The notes below the pieces were generated by a model that saw only the letters and a program-made list of their open reading frames with translations, had not been told where the DNA came from and did not search any database. Of a stretch of 8,602 bases of DNA, positions 6,825-8,602 are shown piece after piece. The stretch is from the NCBI GenBank assembly GCA_030740415.1, contig JASLXI010000023.1, positions 1 to 8,602 of the forward strand, written 5' to 3'. The DNA comes from Dehalococcoidia bacterium. Lineage in GTDB: Bacteria; Chloroflexota; Dehalococcoidia; UBA2985. A program made the position numbers and the translations under genes. Numbering within the stretch: position 1 is the stretch's first letter; the number at the start of each line of letters is the position of its first letter.

Positions 6825-8602
6825 ATGTCCATCCTACAACTGGCCTACGTCATAGCCCTGCGAAGAACAATCTCCAACTGGAGATTGGAAATAGTCCTCT
6901 TCCTGGGAATGATCCTAGCGGTGTCCTTGATGTCCAGCGGCGTTATCTTTTCCGACCTATTGGAAGAGGCGGCCCTGCGCCGTACTCTGGACCAGGCCAC
7001 CCCTGAACAGGCCAATTTCACCATAAGAACGTACAACGGTCTGGAAGACTTTTCTCTGGTTGCTGAACAGGACTCCATATATCGGAATGGGCTGGCTATT
7101 GTTGACCAGCATGTAAGAACTCCTTTTCAACCATACCTCAAAGACCAGGCACTGCTGTTCCAGACCCTGCCCTTCTTCTTCGAGGGCCGCCCTCAGTTGG
7201 AGCAACCTGATGCGGTGCGCCCCAGAGGCAAGATTAGCCACATGACGGGCCTCTTTCCAGATCGTGCCGAGATAGTGCAGGGGCGCTGGCCCTACTCTGA
7301 AGGACCCGTTTCCCTGGATGACCCCCTTGAAGTAGCTATAGATGTCACTGGAAGTGAACTCCTCCAGCTCGGCGCGGACGATGAAATGGAGATATTGCTA
7401 GCGGTGGGTGGGGTGTCTGAGACGTCGATTAAAGTGAGAATAGTCGGACTTTTCCAGCGCGTTGACCCGAGCAATGAGTTCTGGTACGGCGTCGGCCGCA
7501 CCTTCAGTCACACAGAGGACCAGGTAGCCATAGTGCCCCTGTTTACCACGGAGGATGCCATCCTGCAATACGTGGGCCAGAGCTACTCCGGGTCCTATAC
7601 CGATGTCAAATGGTTCTTCTATCTGAATCGGCCCGAAATACGGGCTGGAGACGTGGGTCCCATTCAGGACACCATCCTGCAGGTTGAAAACGACGTACGT
7701 CGCAATCTTCAGAACGCCAGCACCACTATCGAACTGGACAATCTACTGACCCCCTATCAGGAACAAATACTCCTGGCTCGCATTCCCCTCTACCTGATGA
7801 TTTCTCTGACTACTGGCATCCTCATCTACTATTTGGCCCTGGTATCGAGTCTGGTGGTCAAGTCACGTTCCTCAGAGACATCCATACTAAAGAGCAGGGG
7901 GATCACCACCCCACAGATGGGTCTACTCGCCCTCGTAGAGGGGCTACTGCTCGCGACCCCGGCCGTGGTGCTGGGCCCCATCCTGGCCGTAAGCATCTCA
8001 AGGATATTGGGAAGGGTCTTCGTGGAGATGGATGTAGGCAGTGGCTCGGTCCCGGTGCCTCTTTCTCCCCAGGCCTTCCTTCTCGGAGCAGGAGGGGCAC
8101 TTTTGGCCGTGGGTGTGCTTACCGTCTCCACATTGATGGCCTCCCGGCAGGGAATGGTCGAGTTCCGCCAGGCGAGTGCCAGACCACCAAGAGCGCCCTT
8201 TATCCATCGAAGCTATCTGGACATCCTGGCACTGGCGTTGATAGGGCTGATATGGTGGCAGATCCAAACACGCGGTTCGTTTCTGGTGCGGTCCCTGGGA
8301 ACCGGTGACCTTGAAGTCGATATCTCGCTCTTGCTAGGTCCTCTGTTGGGGCTGCTGGCCCTTGGCCTTCTGGTTATGCGATTTTTCCCCCTGGCCGTGT
8401 CCCTGGTGGCAAGAATCATGGAGTCCGTGGGGCCTGTCTGGCTAGTCCAGGGACTGAGACGCGTTTCCAGAGACCCCATTATGCCTGGAGCACTGGTGGT
8501 ATTGCTCATGCTGACTACGGCCTTGGGCGTGATCGGGAGCACCTTTGGCTCCACCATAGAACGCAGCCAGAGGGACCAGGCTCTATACGACTCGGGGGCA
8601 GA
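6825..8602 (+). CDS. Second large FtsX/MacB-type ABC permease, 3' end outside the window
   Basis: The frame is open without a stop for 592 codons to the right edge. It is a paralogue of the gene just upstream: the first methionines align, and matched blocks occur in the same order, including EIVQGRWP (QIVEGRWA in the first), LLARIPLYLMISL (LARVPLFLFLSL), ILKSRGITTPQ (ILRSRGASMLQ), YLDILALALIGLIWWQI (YVDILVLAAVGLIWWQI) and SRDPIMPGALVV (SRDPLPHGSLVI). Predicted helices lie near residues 22-42, 320-345, 366-392, 415-440, 464-480, 500-525 and 555-577, with a MacB-like extracytoplasmic domain between the first two. The missing half should contain a second extracytoplasmic domain and the terminal FtsX block. 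The 16-base gap and visible ribosome binding site place it in one operon with the first. Identity looks moderate, so this is an old duplication, consistent with a heterodimeric exporter like LolC/LolE. The substrate is unknown. Confidence 0.94.
   Translation, partial: MSILQLAYVIALRRTISNWRLEIVLFLGMILAVSLMSSGVIFSDLLEEAALRRTLDQATPEQANFTIRTYNGLEDFSLVAEQDSIYRNGLAIVDQHVRTPFQPYLKDQALLFQTLPFFFEGRPQLEQPDAVRPRGKISHMTGLFPDRAEIVQGRWPYSEGPVSLDDPLEVAIDVTGSELLQLGADDEMEILLAVGGVSETSIKVRIVGLFQRVDPSNEFWYGVGRTFSHTEDQVAIVPLFTTEDAILQYVGQSYSGSYTDVKWFFYLNRPEIRAGDVGPIQDTILQVENDVRRNLQNASTTIELDNLLTPYQEQILLARIPLYLMISLTTGILIYYLALVSSLVVKSRSSETSILKSRGITTPQMGLLALVEGLLLATPAVVLGPILAVSISRILGRVFVEMDVGSGSVPVPLSPQAFLLGAGGALLAVGVLTVSTLMASRQGMVEFRQASARPPRAPFIHRSYLDILALALIGLIWWQIQTRGSFLVRSLGTGDLEVDISLLLGPLLGLLALGLLVMRFFPLAVSLVARIMESVGPVWLVQGLRRVSRDPIMPGALVVLLMLTTALGVIGSTFGSTIERSQRDQALYDSGA

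Overview
The window looks like a piece of a bacterial chromosome of intermediate GC content. Three things hint at a Chloroflexota lineage (SAR202/Dehalococcoidia-like): very long FtsX-type permeases in tandem, a WPPNHK/PKD-type surface protein, and the style of the truncated haemoglobin. This is inference from gene style only, and no rRNA or other marker is present to confirm it. No tRNA, rRNA, CRISPR array, transposase or integrase was found.

Left part (1-3127): mostly decaying minus-strand DNA around one intact plus-strand gene. At 1-656 (minus, running off the left edge) is a fragment of a secreted PKD/HYR-type repeat protein. It can be read only by crossing one in-frame TGA and two frameshifts. 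Facing away from it is an intact MFS exporter (690-1958, DHA3/EntS-like). Then come about 760 bases (1959-2719) with no confident gene. They hold a long-armed inverted repeat and several short minus-strand reading frames, some with membrane-helix-like stretches, which I cannot assign. At 2720-3127 (minus) is a group II truncated haemoglobin. Its frame is interrupted by a TGA exactly where the family has its conserved Trp G8, and the remaining C-terminal helices are still readable downstream in the same frame.

Middle (3128-3508): no gene seen. It holds an extended -10 promoter candidate ahead of the permease genes.

Right part (3509-8602): two co-directional paralogous genes 16 bases apart, encoding very large MacB/FtsX-type ABC transporter permeases. 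The first is complete (about 1099 residues, about ten membrane segments). The second runs off the right edge after 592 codons. They align from the first methionine through the middle membrane block, so they are probably an ancient duplication and may form a heterodimer. The first carries a jelly-roll-like, carbohydrate-binding-type insertion in its second extracytoplasmic domain. The partner ATPase is not in the window and probably lies to the right.

The genes do not form one pathway. The permease pair is one intact module, the MFS gene is a separate intact exporter, and the minus-strand genes are being lost. I see no convincing undescribed system. The best leads are the paired permeases with the embedded beta-sandwich, the TGA at Trp G8, and the unexplained minus-strand frames at 1955-2714.
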